Assembly: GCA_946222725.1 (NCBI GenBank) | Contig: CAMIHT010000116.1 | Span: 1-5,635 of the forward strand | Direction of reading: 5' to 3' | DNA length: 5,635 nucleotides | Origin: Actinotignum schaalii | GTDB lineage: Bacteria > Actinomycetota > Actinomycetes > Actinomycetales > Actinomycetaceae | Part shown: positions 1-5,345 of the stretch, piece by piece | Numbering within the stretch: the first letter of the stretch is position 1 | How the letters are laid out: every line of letters starts with the position of its first letter | Notes under the pieces: generated by a model | Seen by the model: the letters and a program-made list of their open reading frames with translations, nothing else | Databases searched by the model: none | Told to the model about the DNA's origin: nothing | Program-made: the position numbers and the translations under genes

Positions 1-619
1 ACACATCAATATAGGGGTGTCCTAGTACCAGTACTCCCGGGCCGGCCACCCGCGCCGCAATCCGCGATTCCTTAGAGCCGGGAACCAGGTGATCGACCAG
101 CGCCCCCAAGCGGTGCTCATTGTCAGGGGCAGTTTCCTTTACCACGGCCTCCAGATTATCCACCCCGAGTAATTCTTCGACCACCACTCCCTCGAGGGCT
201 AGATCTTCACCCCAGATCTTGGCCACCAGTTCGGCGTCGTGTTTACCTTCCACCCAGATACGTGAGGCGCGTGCGACTCGCGCCCGCGCTTCCACATGAA
301 AAGAACCGGAGGCGGTCAGGAGCCGGCCGCGCGGAGTCTCCACTTTCGGGACGGTGATCTCCACTGGCTCCCCCTCGATCCAATAGCCTTTGCCCAACGG
401 AAAAGAACGGCGCACGCCGCCACGGCCCTCCACTTCCATCTGCCAACGCCCGGCCACTTTCCCCACCGAGAGCACTTCGCCCACAAAGCCGGAGGCCACA
501 TCTTCAATGAGGAGGCCGGGAGCGGCCGGGACGGGGCGGGAGGGGCGGCGGTGATCGTGCGGATCGTGGGCAAGGACGTCGTCGCCGTAGCGATCAGGCA
601 TTCCGGTAGCAGAGAACAT
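1..619 (-). CDS. DUF3097 family protein, N-terminal 206 residues (3' end outside window)
   Basis: I translated the reverse complement by hand: the frame is open from an ATG at 619 to the left edge, giving 206 codons. The protein has a Pro/Arg-rich N-terminus (about residues 20-34) and a β-rich first part (about 35-110). A conserved second part follows, with RIWVEGKHDAELV at 120-132, VDHLVPGSKE at 175-184 and GHPYIDV at 200-206. These blocks match what I know of DUF3097, an actinobacterial family of unknown function usually found beside hrcA; full members are about 270-280 residues, so roughly a quarter is missing. The EGK-x-D and D-x3-PGxK pattern recalls the Toprim domain of RNase M5 (my inference). 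Start is uncertain: ATG 619 has only a weak GAG-type site, and the in-frame ATG at 601 (MPDRYGDDVL) looks like the family's usual beginning. The gene is divergent from hrcA and shares its control region. Confidence 0.9.
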   Translation of the reverse strand, partial: MFSATGMPDRYGDDVLAHDPHDHRRPSRPVPAAPGLLIEDVASGFVGEVLSVGKVAGRWQMEVEGRGGVRRSFPLGKGYWIEGEPVEITVPKVETPRGRLLTASGSFHVEARARVARASRIWVEGKHDAELVAKIWGEDLALEGVVVEELLGVDNLEAVVKETAPDNEHRLGALVDHLVPGSKESRIAARVAGPGVLVLGHPYIDV

Positions 620-656
620 CACGCTCTAAGGGTATGCGCTCCCGGCCGGCCCCGCG

Positions 657-662
657 TAGAAT
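657..662 (+). promoter_or_regulatory. Candidate -10 box of the hrcA promoter
   Basis: TAGAAT matches the TATAAT consensus at five of six positions and touches the first base of the CIRCE operator, so transcription would start inside the operator. That is a sensible geometry for HrcA repression. No good -35 box is visible 16-18 bases upstream, where the sequence is very G/C-rich; this is common in actinobacterial promoters but leaves the call tentative. Alternatives are GATACT at 705-710, or a start further inside the operator. Confidence 0.4.
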
Positions 663-688
663 TAGCACTCGAAGGTATAGAGTGCTGA
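662..688. promoter_or_regulatory. CIRCE operator (HrcA binding site)
   Basis: The sequence reads TTAGCACTC (662-670), nine spacer bases, then GAGTGCTGA (680-688). The established CIRCE consensus is TTAGCACTC-N9-GAGTGCTAA, so the left half is perfect and the right half differs at one base. It lies 63 bases before the hrcA GTG start and next to a candidate -10 box, so HrcA encoded just downstream should repress its own operon and release it on heat shock. The site sits in a divergent region, 43 bases before the ATG 619 start of the DUF3097 gene, so it may also affect that gene. Confidence 0.95.
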
Positions 689-699
689 GCATGGCTCAA

Positions 700-713
700 G
701 CAAGGATACTTGC
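700..713. repeat. Small inverted repeat in the hrcA leader
   Basis: GCAAG-GATA-CTTGC is a perfect 5-base inverted repeat around a 4-base loop, located between CIRCE and the hrcA ribosome binding site. It could form a small hairpin in the leader RNA. It is short enough to arise by chance, and no function is known to me. Confidence 0.4.
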
Positions 714-715
714 AA

Positions 716-733
716 CGCCGTGGTTCCACGGCG
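716..733. repeat. 18-base dyad (leader hairpin or operator) before the hrcA RBS
   Basis: CGCCGTGGTTCCACGGCG is a perfect 8-base inverted repeat around a central TT. As RNA it would give a 7-bp G/C-rich stem with a GTTC tetraloop, ending two bases before the purine-rich Shine-Dalgarno of hrcA. As DNA it looks like a dimer-protein operator. A related dyad lies just after hrcA, at 1773-1790, with the same GTGGTWCCAC core. There is no T tract, so it is not an intrinsic terminator. Confidence 0.55.
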
Positions 734-735
734 CA

Positions 736-744
736 GGGAGGAAG
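736..744 (+). promoter_or_regulatory. Shine-Dalgarno that fixes the hrcA start at GTG 752
   Basis: GGGAGGAAG is a strong ribosome binding site whose end lies 7 bases before GTG 752. It favours this start over the in-frame TTG at 710, which has no such site and would add 14 residues not expected in HrcA proteins. The TTG start would also translate straight through the leader hairpins. Confidence 0.75.
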
Positions 745-751
745 AACACAG

Positions 752-1771
752 GTGGCGGCAGAAGATCGGCGCGGGCGCGTTCTTGAGGCGATTGTGCGCG
801 ATTACGTCACCACCCGCGAACCGGTGGGATCTAAAGCTCTGGTAGAACGCTACGCGTTGGGAGTCTCCCCGGCTACCGTGCGTAATGATATGGCGGTCCT
901 GGAAGAAGCCGGGCTACTCACCCACCCGCATACCTCGGCCGGGCGTATTCCCACGGATGCTGGCTATCGCGCTTTCGTGGATTCCCTCACCACCGTCAAA
1001 CCGCTCTCCCGGGCAGAACGGCGCGCCATTAGCCAAATCTTGGACGCCGCTGTGGATCTTGATGATGTGCTGGATCGCGCCGCGCGCCTGCTGTCCCACC
1101 TCACCCAGCAGGTCGCGGTTATCCAATACCCGGCCTTGGATAAAGCTCTTTTGCGCCACCTGGAACTTATTTGGCTCGGCGCCACCCGTATTCTCCTTGT
1201 GGTTATTACCAGCGCGGGGCGGGTAGAGCAGCGCGTCATCGCGGTTCCTGCGCACCTGGAGGGCCTGGATGTGGATGCGGTAAGCCGGGAGGTGACCGCC
1301 CGCTGTAACGGCCAGCCGCTCACCACCGCAGTTGGAGTGCTCGCGGAGATCGCCGAGCGGAGTGAACCGGAAGTCTCCGCAGCCCTGCGAGATATTGCGG
1401 CGGCGCTCACCACCGCGGTGCATACCGGCGCGGAGGATCGCCTCACCATGGCCGGAACCGCCAATCTTTCCCGCCATTCGGTGGATTTCCTCCACTCGAT
1501 TTCCCCGGTGCTGGATGCCCTGGAAGAACAGGTCGTGCTCTTGCGGCTCCTCGCCGCGATGGAAACTGATGTGGCAGTATCCATCGGAGTGGAAAATGAC
1601 CATGAAAACCTGAGTGAAACGTCGGTGGTTTCCTCAAGTTACGAAGTGGCCGGGCATGAAGTAGCCCGGGTGGGCGTGGTTGGCCCTACCCGAATGGACT
1701 ACCCCGGGAATATCGCGGCGGTGCGCGCCGTTGCTCACTATCTATCCGGTATTCTATCCGGGCAGTCATAA
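752..1771 (+). CDS. hrcA: Heat-inducible transcription repressor HrcA
   Basis: HrcA is a cytoplasmic repressor that binds CIRCE operators and is inactivated on heat shock. From GTG 752 the protein is 339 residues, the usual family length. The N-terminal winged helix (about residues 5-75) shows the family blocks REPVGSKALVERY (22-34), SPATVRNDMAVLEEAGLL (39-56) and HTSAGRIPTDAGYR (60-73). The rest corresponds to the GAF-like and dimerisation part, with SVGIE-type sequence (read here as SIGVEND) and a C-terminal VGPTRMDYPGNIAAV block near the end, typical of HrcA. A CIRCE site lies upstream, so autoregulation is expected. The next gene, dnaJ2, is 111 bases downstream in the same direction, giving the usual hrcA-dnaJ2 unit. 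The start is chosen from the strong Shine-Dalgarno at 736-744 and from the family N-terminus; a longer TTG-initiated form from 710 is open but unlikely. Confidence 0.97.
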   Translation: MAAEDRRGRVLEAIVRDYVTTREPVGSKALVERYALGVSPATVRNDMAVLEEAGLLTHPHTSAGRIPTDAGYRAFVDSLTTVKPLSRAERRAISQILDAAVDLDDVLDRAARLLSHLTQQVAVIQYPALDKALLRHLELIWLGATRILLVVITSAGRVEQRVIAVPAHLEGLDVDAVSREVTARCNGQPLTTAVGVLAEIAERSEPEVSAALRDIAAALTTAVHTGAEDRLTMAGTANLSRHSVDFLHSISPVLDALEEQVVLLRLLAAMETDVAVSIGVENDHENLSETSVVSSSYEVAGHEVARVGVVGPTRMDYPGNIAAVRAVAHYLSGILSGQS

Positions 1772-1772
1772 G

Positions 1773-1790
1773 TGCGGTGGTACCACAGCA
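1773..1790. repeat. 18-base dyad in the hrcA-dnaJ2 gap
   Basis: TGCGGTGGTACCACAGCA begins two bases after the hrcA stop. The inner ten bases, GTGGTACCAC (1777-1786), are a perfect palindrome; one mismatched pair follows outward, then TGC/GCA pair again. It matches the dyad at 716-733 at 13 of 18 positions, including the GTGG-T-CC-AC core. No T-run follows, so it does not look like an intrinsic terminator. The rest of the gap to 1882 shows no convincing promoter. Function is unknown; an operator or an RNA processing hairpin are possibilities. Confidence 0.5.
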
Positions 1791-1882
1791 GCCGGGAGCA
1801 CGGCGTTTGAACGGGCACTCATCAGCTAGGTGGCACGCCGGGGCACGGGCAGGGCGCAGAACATAACAAAGACGGGAGAAAT

Positions 1883-2995
1883 GTGGCTGATTTTTACGAA
1901 ACCCTCGGGGTGGAACGCGATGCGAGCCAGGAGCAAATCCGCAAAGCGTACCTGCGCCTTTCGCGCAAATTACACCCGGATCACGCCGGTCCGGAAGCCG
2001 CTGAACGCTACAAGGAAGTCAATGAAGCGTATACGGTGCTCTCCAACCCGGACTCACGCCGCCAATATGACCTGGGCGGGCGCGGCGGGGGAGCCGGAGC
2101 CGGCGGTTTTGGTTTTGATATGAACGACATCTTCTCCACCTTCTTCGGGGGCGGGGGAATGCGCGCCGGCGGCCCGACCCCGCGCGGAGAACGTGGGCGT
2201 GATGCACTTCTCGGTTTGAGCATCGAACTCTCCGACGTGGTCTTCGGTGCCCAGCGCCAGATAAGTGACTCTTTCTTCGCCGTGTGCCCCACCTGCGCAG
2301 GTAGCGGTTGCGCGGCCGGCTCCCAGCCGGTGACCTGCGGGGCCTGCCAAGGCCAGGGGATGGTCCAACAAGTCACGAATTCTCTCTTCGGTCAAATGGT
2401 GACCCAGGTGCCCTGCCATACTTGCGAGGGCCACGGTACCATCATTGCCGACCCCTGCCGTCCCTGCCACGGCACCGGGCGCATCCGCCAAGAAAAAACC
2501 CTCACCGTGGATATCCCGGCCGGCATCGAGAACGGCATGCGCATCCGCCTGCGCGGCCAGGGCGATGCCGGAACCTTCGGCGCCCCGGCCGGCGATATTT
2601 TCGTGGAAATCCGGGTGGAAGAACACCCCATTTTCCAGCGGGTGGGCGATGAACTCCTCGGCGAGGTCCAGGTGCCCATGACTTTCGCGGCCCTGGGCGG
2701 CAACGTCACCATACCCACCCTGGATGGGGACCGGGAGTTGGAGATTCCCGCCGGGACCTCCTCCGGCGTAGTCCTCACCCTCAAGGGCCTGGGCGTTGCT
2801 CGCTTGCGCGGTAAGGGCCGCGGGGATATGAGGATTACCGTCGCGGTGAAAACCCCCACCGACCTGGATGAACGCCAGCGGGAACTGCTACGCGAACTGG
2901 CTGAGCTGCGCGGGGAAAGTGTGCAGGATGCCCAGCTATCCGAGCAGGGCAAATCCTTCTTCGATAAATTGCGCGAAAGGTTGAGTTCGCTGTGA
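1883..2995 (+). CDS. dnaJ2: Chaperone protein DnaJ (DnaJ2 type)
   Basis: DnaJ is the Hsp40 co-chaperone that delivers unfolded clients to DnaK and stimulates its ATPase. The 370-residue protein has the full type I layout. The J domain spans about 3-65 with HPD at 31-33, followed by a Gly-rich linker with a few Phe residues (about 65-105). The zinc-binding domain has four intact CxxCxGxG repeats starting at Cys135, Cys152, Cys178 and Cys192, and the C-terminal substrate-binding domain runs from about 205 to 350. Actinobacteria often carry one dnaJ with dnaK-grpE and a second one after hrcA; this is the second kind, and dnaK is not in the window. The start is GTG 1883, four bases after GGAG at 1875-1878. 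The stop overlaps the rsmE start by four bases (GTGA), implying translational coupling. Expression probably follows HrcA/CIRCE control. Confidence 0.97.
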   Translation: MADFYETLGVERDASQEQIRKAYLRLSRKLHPDHAGPEAAERYKEVNEAYTVLSNPDSRRQYDLGGRGGGAGAGGFGFDMNDIFSTFFGGGGMRAGGPTPRGERGRDALLGLSIELSDVVFGAQRQISDSFFAVCPTCAGSGCAAGSQPVTCGACQGQGMVQQVTNSLFGQMVTQVPCHTCEGHGTIIADPCRPCHGTGRIRQEKTLTVDIPAGIENGMRIRLRGQGDAGTFGAPAGDIFVEIRVEEHPIFQRVGDELLGEVQVPMTFAALGGNVTIPTLDGDRELEIPAGTSSGVVLTLKGLGVARLRGKGRGDMRITVAVKTPTDLDERQRELLRELAELRGESVQDAQLSEQGKSFFDKLRERLSSL

Positions 2996-3777
2996 CGCTC
3001 CCGCTTTTCTTCGCCGACTTCCCCGCCACCCGGCCCGGGGGCGGAGCCGGCGCCGCCCTGAGCGTGGGCCAGGAACTGAGCCTCACCGGTGAAGAAGCTC
3101 GCCACGCCAGCGTGATGCGCATCCGGGTGGGGGAGGAGATCCTGCTCTCCGATGGGGAGGGCCGGCGGGCCCGCTGCACGGTGAGCGCCGTCGCCAAAAA
3201 TGAGGTGCGCGCCCGCGTTGAGGAAGCAAGCGCGGAGCCAAAACCGGCCGGGCCCATCACGCTGGTGCAGGCCCTCGCGAAAGGCGGCCGCGACGAACAA
3301 GCGGTGGAAACCTGCACCGAATACGGGGTGTGGGATATTGTCCCGTGGGAAGCGGCCCGCTGCGTCGCCTCCTGGAAAAACAAAGAGGAGAAAGGCCGGG
3401 CCCGCTGGCAGGCGACGGCGCGCGCCGCGGCGAAACAATCACGGCGCAGCTACATTCCGCGTATCCGTTCTTTAAGCACGACGGCGCAGCTGCCCCAGGC
3501 CCTTACCGGGAACACCGTGTTGATCTGTCATGAGGAAGCCGAACTGAGCTTGGCTGAGGCGGTAGCTCGCGGAAAAGTGAGTACCGCGCAAATAGCTGGG
3601 CCCGTGGCCGTGATTATCGGTCCGGAAGGCGGAATCGCGCCGGAAGAGATGGAGTCGTTGCAGGCGGCGGGCGCGATCCCGGTGCTCCTGGGCGCGCATG
3701 TGCTGCGCAGCGCCTCCGCCGGGGCCTACGCCCTGGCAAGTATTGCCACCGTGCGCGCGCTGGGCGCGCTACTATAG
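2992..3777 (+). CDS. rsmE: 16S rRNA (uracil1498-N3)-methyltransferase RsmE
   Basis: RsmE methylates N3 of U1498 in 16S rRNA, using S-adenosylmethionine, late in 30S assembly. At 261 residues it has normal length. An N-terminal PUA-like RNA-binding part (about 1-75) contains the block RHASVMRIRVGEE. The C-terminal SPOUT (trefoil-knot) methyltransferase domain carries IGPEGGIAPEE (GPEGG at 210-214) and the knot-region LRSASAGAYALAS (from 238), matching the family LR-T/S-x-T/S-A pattern. Middle-region residues KGGRDEQAVETCTEYGV and ARAAAKQSRRSYIP are also recognisable RsmE blocks. The GTG start overlaps the dnaJ2 stop (GTGA); only a weak AAAGG lies 11 bases upstream, so translation probably depends on coupling. 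phoH follows after 6 bases. The fast-evolving N-terminus has a short Gly/Ala-rich stretch (about 14-23), which I do not consider meaningful. Confidence 0.95.
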   Translation: MTLPLFFADFPATRPGGGAGAALSVGQELSLTGEEARHASVMRIRVGEEILLSDGEGRRARCTVSAVAKNEVRARVEEASAEPKPAGPITLVQALAKGGRDEQAVETCTEYGVWDIVPWEAARCVASWKNKEEKGRARWQATARAAAKQSRRSYIPRIRSLSTTAQLPQALTGNTVLICHEEAELSLAEAVARGKVSTAQIAGPVAVIIGPEGGIAPEEMESLQAAGAIPVLLGAHVLRSASAGAYALASIATVRALGALL

Positions 3778-3783
3778 GACGTA

Positions 3784-4755
3784 ATGACGCACACAGAACA
3801 CAGCCAGCGCACCATTGTTGTGCCGGACCGAGTTTCCATGATTCAGCTGCTCGGGCATCGTGATGACGTCCTGCGGACCTTGGAGGAACGGCTGGCCCCC
3901 ACCACTATTCACGTGCTTGGCCACCGGATCACCCTGACCGGCTCGGCTGCTGAGCTTGATTTTGCCGAATCGCTCATCGGGGAATTAATCGACGTCGTCG
4001 CCGAAGGTGAAATCCTCACCCGGGACGCAGTCGCCCGTGCAGTTGATATTGCGCGCGCCGGCGTAGCGCATCCCACCACGCTGCTGCACACCGATATTTT
4101 ATCTAACCGCGGCAAAACCATCCGGCCGAAAAGTCTGGGCCAGAAGGCGTACGTGGACGCCATCGACACCCACGATATTACTTTCGGGATCGGCCCGGCC
4201 GGCACCGGGAAAACCTATCTCGCCATGGCTAAGGCGGTGGTGGCGCTCAATGATGGACAGGTCAAACGTATTATTTTGACGCGCCCGGCGGTGGAAGCCG
4301 GGGAATCCCTCGGCTTTTTGCCCGGATCCCTCACCGATAAAATCGATCCGTATCTGCGCCCGCTTTACGATGCCATGTATGACATGCTCGATGCCGATTC
4401 CATTCCGAAACTCATGGCCGCCGGCACCATTGAGGTGGCGCCGCTGGCGTATATGCGTGGGCGCACCCTCAACGATGCTTTCGTGATTTTGGACGAGGCG
4501 CAGAACACCACACCCGAACAGATGAAGATGTTCCTCACCCGGCTCGGCTTCAACTCTAAGATGGTGGTGACAGGCGATATCACCCAGGTTGATCTCGGTG
4601 CGAATAAAGTGTCCGGATTGCAGGTGGTGCGTCGGATTCTGCGTGATGTTCCGGGGATTCATTTCTCGGAGCTGAGCTCGGCGGACGTGGTGCGCCACCG
4701 CTTGGTTGCCGAAATTATCGACGCCTATGCGCGCTGGGATTCCCGGCAGCGTTAG
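3784..4755 (+). CDS. phoH: PhoH-like ATPase (YbeZ type)
   Basis: This is a cytoplasmic P-loop ATPase of the PhoH/YbeZ family, linked with RNA metabolism and known as the usual partner of YbeY, which is the next gene. The 323-residue protein has a small N-terminal KH-like region (about 20-75). The ATPase core carries Walker A GPAGTGKT (137-144), the family block RPAVEAGESLGFLPG, Walker B VILDEAQ (234-240) and the sensor-like TGDITQVDL. All expected ATP-site residues are present. The ATG start lies 6 bases after the rsmE stop, and AGGA at 3776-3779 overlaps that stop. The frame stays open for 33 codons beyond the TAG and would end in a TGA overlapping the ybeY ATG, so the present C-terminus may be shorter than an ancestral form. 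The name PhoH is historical; a role in phosphate starvation should not be assumed. Confidence 0.95.
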   Translation: MTHTEHSQRTIVVPDRVSMIQLLGHRDDVLRTLEERLAPTTIHVLGHRITLTGSAAELDFAESLIGELIDVVAEGEILTRDAVARAVDIARAGVAHPTTLLHTDILSNRGKTIRPKSLGQKAYVDAIDTHDITFGIGPAGTGKTYLAMAKAVVALNDGQVKRIILTRPAVEAGESLGFLPGSLTDKIDPYLRPLYDAMYDMLDADSIPKLMAAGTIEVAPLAYMRGRTLNDAFVILDEAQNTTPEQMKMFLTRLGFNSKMVVTGDITQVDLGANKVSGLQVVRRILRDVPGIHFSELSSADVVRHRLVAEIIDAYARWDSRQR

Positions 4756-4853
4756 CGCGGGGTGATAGGTGTGTGTAGTGGCGTGCGTTGCAACTCTAGT
4801 AGCGGTAGAACTGTTTCGGGGAAATCTAGGGAACGGTTGTCAGGAAAGACCAC
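4756..4853 (+). other. 98-base gap between phoH and ybeY with possible stem-loop
   Basis: This is the only sizeable gap in the rsmE-to-transporter run. Bases 4809-4817 (AACTGTTTC) can pair with 4830-4838 (GGAACGGTT) as RNA, including two G-U pairs, giving a 9-bp stem with a 12-base loop just before the ybeY ribosome binding site (AGGAAAG, 4842-4848). An 8-base palindrome, GTTGCAAC, lies at 4787-4794. Weak promoter-like boxes exist (TTGCAA at 4788, TAGAAC at 4806) but with wrong spacing, so I do not call a promoter. In the phoH frame the gap has no stop codon, but it uses codons such as ATA, AGA and AGG that are rare in the neighbours. Confidence 0.35.
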
Positions 4854-5339
4854 ATGATTGAAGTAAATGACGAATCGAGTTTTAGTCCGGCTGCGGATCT
4901 GGAAGAGATATCGGAGCTAGCTACCTACGTCCTCGATAAGATGCGGGTGCATCCCATGGCGGATCTATCTATCGTGCTCCTCGATGAAGATGCCATGGCG
5001 GATCTCCACGTCACGTGGATGGATCTGGAAGGCCCCACCGATGTGATGTCCTTCCCGATGGATGAGGTGCGCCCAGCCCGGCCCGGCGAAGAACCGCGCC
5101 CGGGGATGCTCGGCGATATTGCGGTATGCCCGCAGGTCGCCAGCCGCCAGGCCCACGCCATGGGGCACTCCACCGCGGAAGAAATTCTCCTCCTCGTCAC
5201 CCACGGGATCTTGCATCTGCTCGGCTACGACCACGCAACCCCGGAAGAAAAAGACACCATGTTCGCTTTGCAACGTCAACTCCTCCTCGTGTTCCTGTCC
5301 GAACGCGGGGGAGGCGATCCGCGCCCCACGGAGGTGTAA
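4854..5339 (+). CDS. ybeY: Endoribonuclease YbeY (rRNA maturation factor)
   Basis: YbeY is a zinc-dependent single-strand endoribonuclease involved in 16S rRNA 3' maturation and in quality control of defective 70S ribosomes. The 161-residue protein shows the family signatures. GPTDVMSFPMDE lies near residues 60-71. The metal-binding motif HGILHLLGYDH (117-127) has His117, His121 and His127 in the expected H-x3-H-x5-H spacing. The ATG start has AGGAAAG 5 bases upstream. phoH, encoding its usual partner, lies before it and the transporter gene begins 6 bases after it. The C-terminal tail (about 152-161) is short and Gly/Pro-rich and also encodes the strong ribosome binding site of the next gene. 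Confidence 0.96.
   Translation: MIEVNDESSFSPAADLEEISELATYVLDKMRVHPMADLSIVLLDEDAMADLHVTWMDLEGPTDVMSFPMDEVRPARPGEEPRPGMLGDIAVCPQVASRQAHAMGHSTAEEILLLVTHGILHLLGYDHATPEEKDTMFALQRQLLLVFLSERGGGDPRPTEV
5330..5336 (+). promoter_or_regulatory. Shine-Dalgarno of the transporter gene inside the ybeY end
   Basis: GGAGGTG lies in the last codons of ybeY and ends 9 bases before ATG 5346. It is a near-consensus ribosome binding site, supports that start, and ties the two genes into one transcript. Confidence 0.7.
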
Positions 5340-5345
5340 GAAAGG

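Noticed and set aside
296..688. Plus-strand ORF of 130 codons opposite DUF3097
   Set aside because: The minus-strand frame matches DUF3097 through its whole length. The plus-strand product is His/Ala/Arg-rich with no recognisable motif, and its end overlaps CIRCE.
694..700. GCTCAAG, one base off the ACTCAAG half of the HspR/HAIR operator
   Set aside because: HAIR needs CTTGAGT seven bases before it. The sequence there is GAGTGCT, which belongs to CIRCE, so only a chance half-site is present.
710..751. In-frame upstream TTG start for hrcA, giving a 353-residue protein
   Set aside because: There is no ribosome binding site for TTG 710. The strong GGGAGGAAG serves GTG 752, the added residues do not look like HrcA, and the stretch is occupied by an inverted repeat.
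691..786. Short ORF from ATG 691 (31 codons), overlapping the hrcA start in another frame
   Set aside because: It has no Shine-Dalgarno and no recognisable peptide. It runs through the leader repeats and ends inside hrcA, so I treat it as a chance frame.
914..1603. Long minus-strand ORFs antisense to hrcA
   Set aside because: The hrcA translation is unambiguous on the plus strand; the antisense products have no family features.
1775..1790. T-box-like TGGTACC sequence after hrcA
   Set aside because: The T-box signature needs TGGNACCGCG with a specifier stem and a downstream terminator or sequestrator. Here TGGTACC continues as ACAGC, and neither the other elements nor a tRNA-related gene is present.
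1812..1838. Possible second CIRCE (CGGGCACTC-N9-GTGGCACGC) before dnaJ2
   Set aside because: Only the GCACTC half fits; the right half matches GAGTGCTAA at two positions. This is not an operator.
2392..3438. Long minus-strand ORF (348 codons) across dnaJ2 and rsmE
   Set aside because: It lies antisense to two clearly recognised genes, has a low-complexity composition and crosses their junction. It is a shadow of G/C-rich codon bias.
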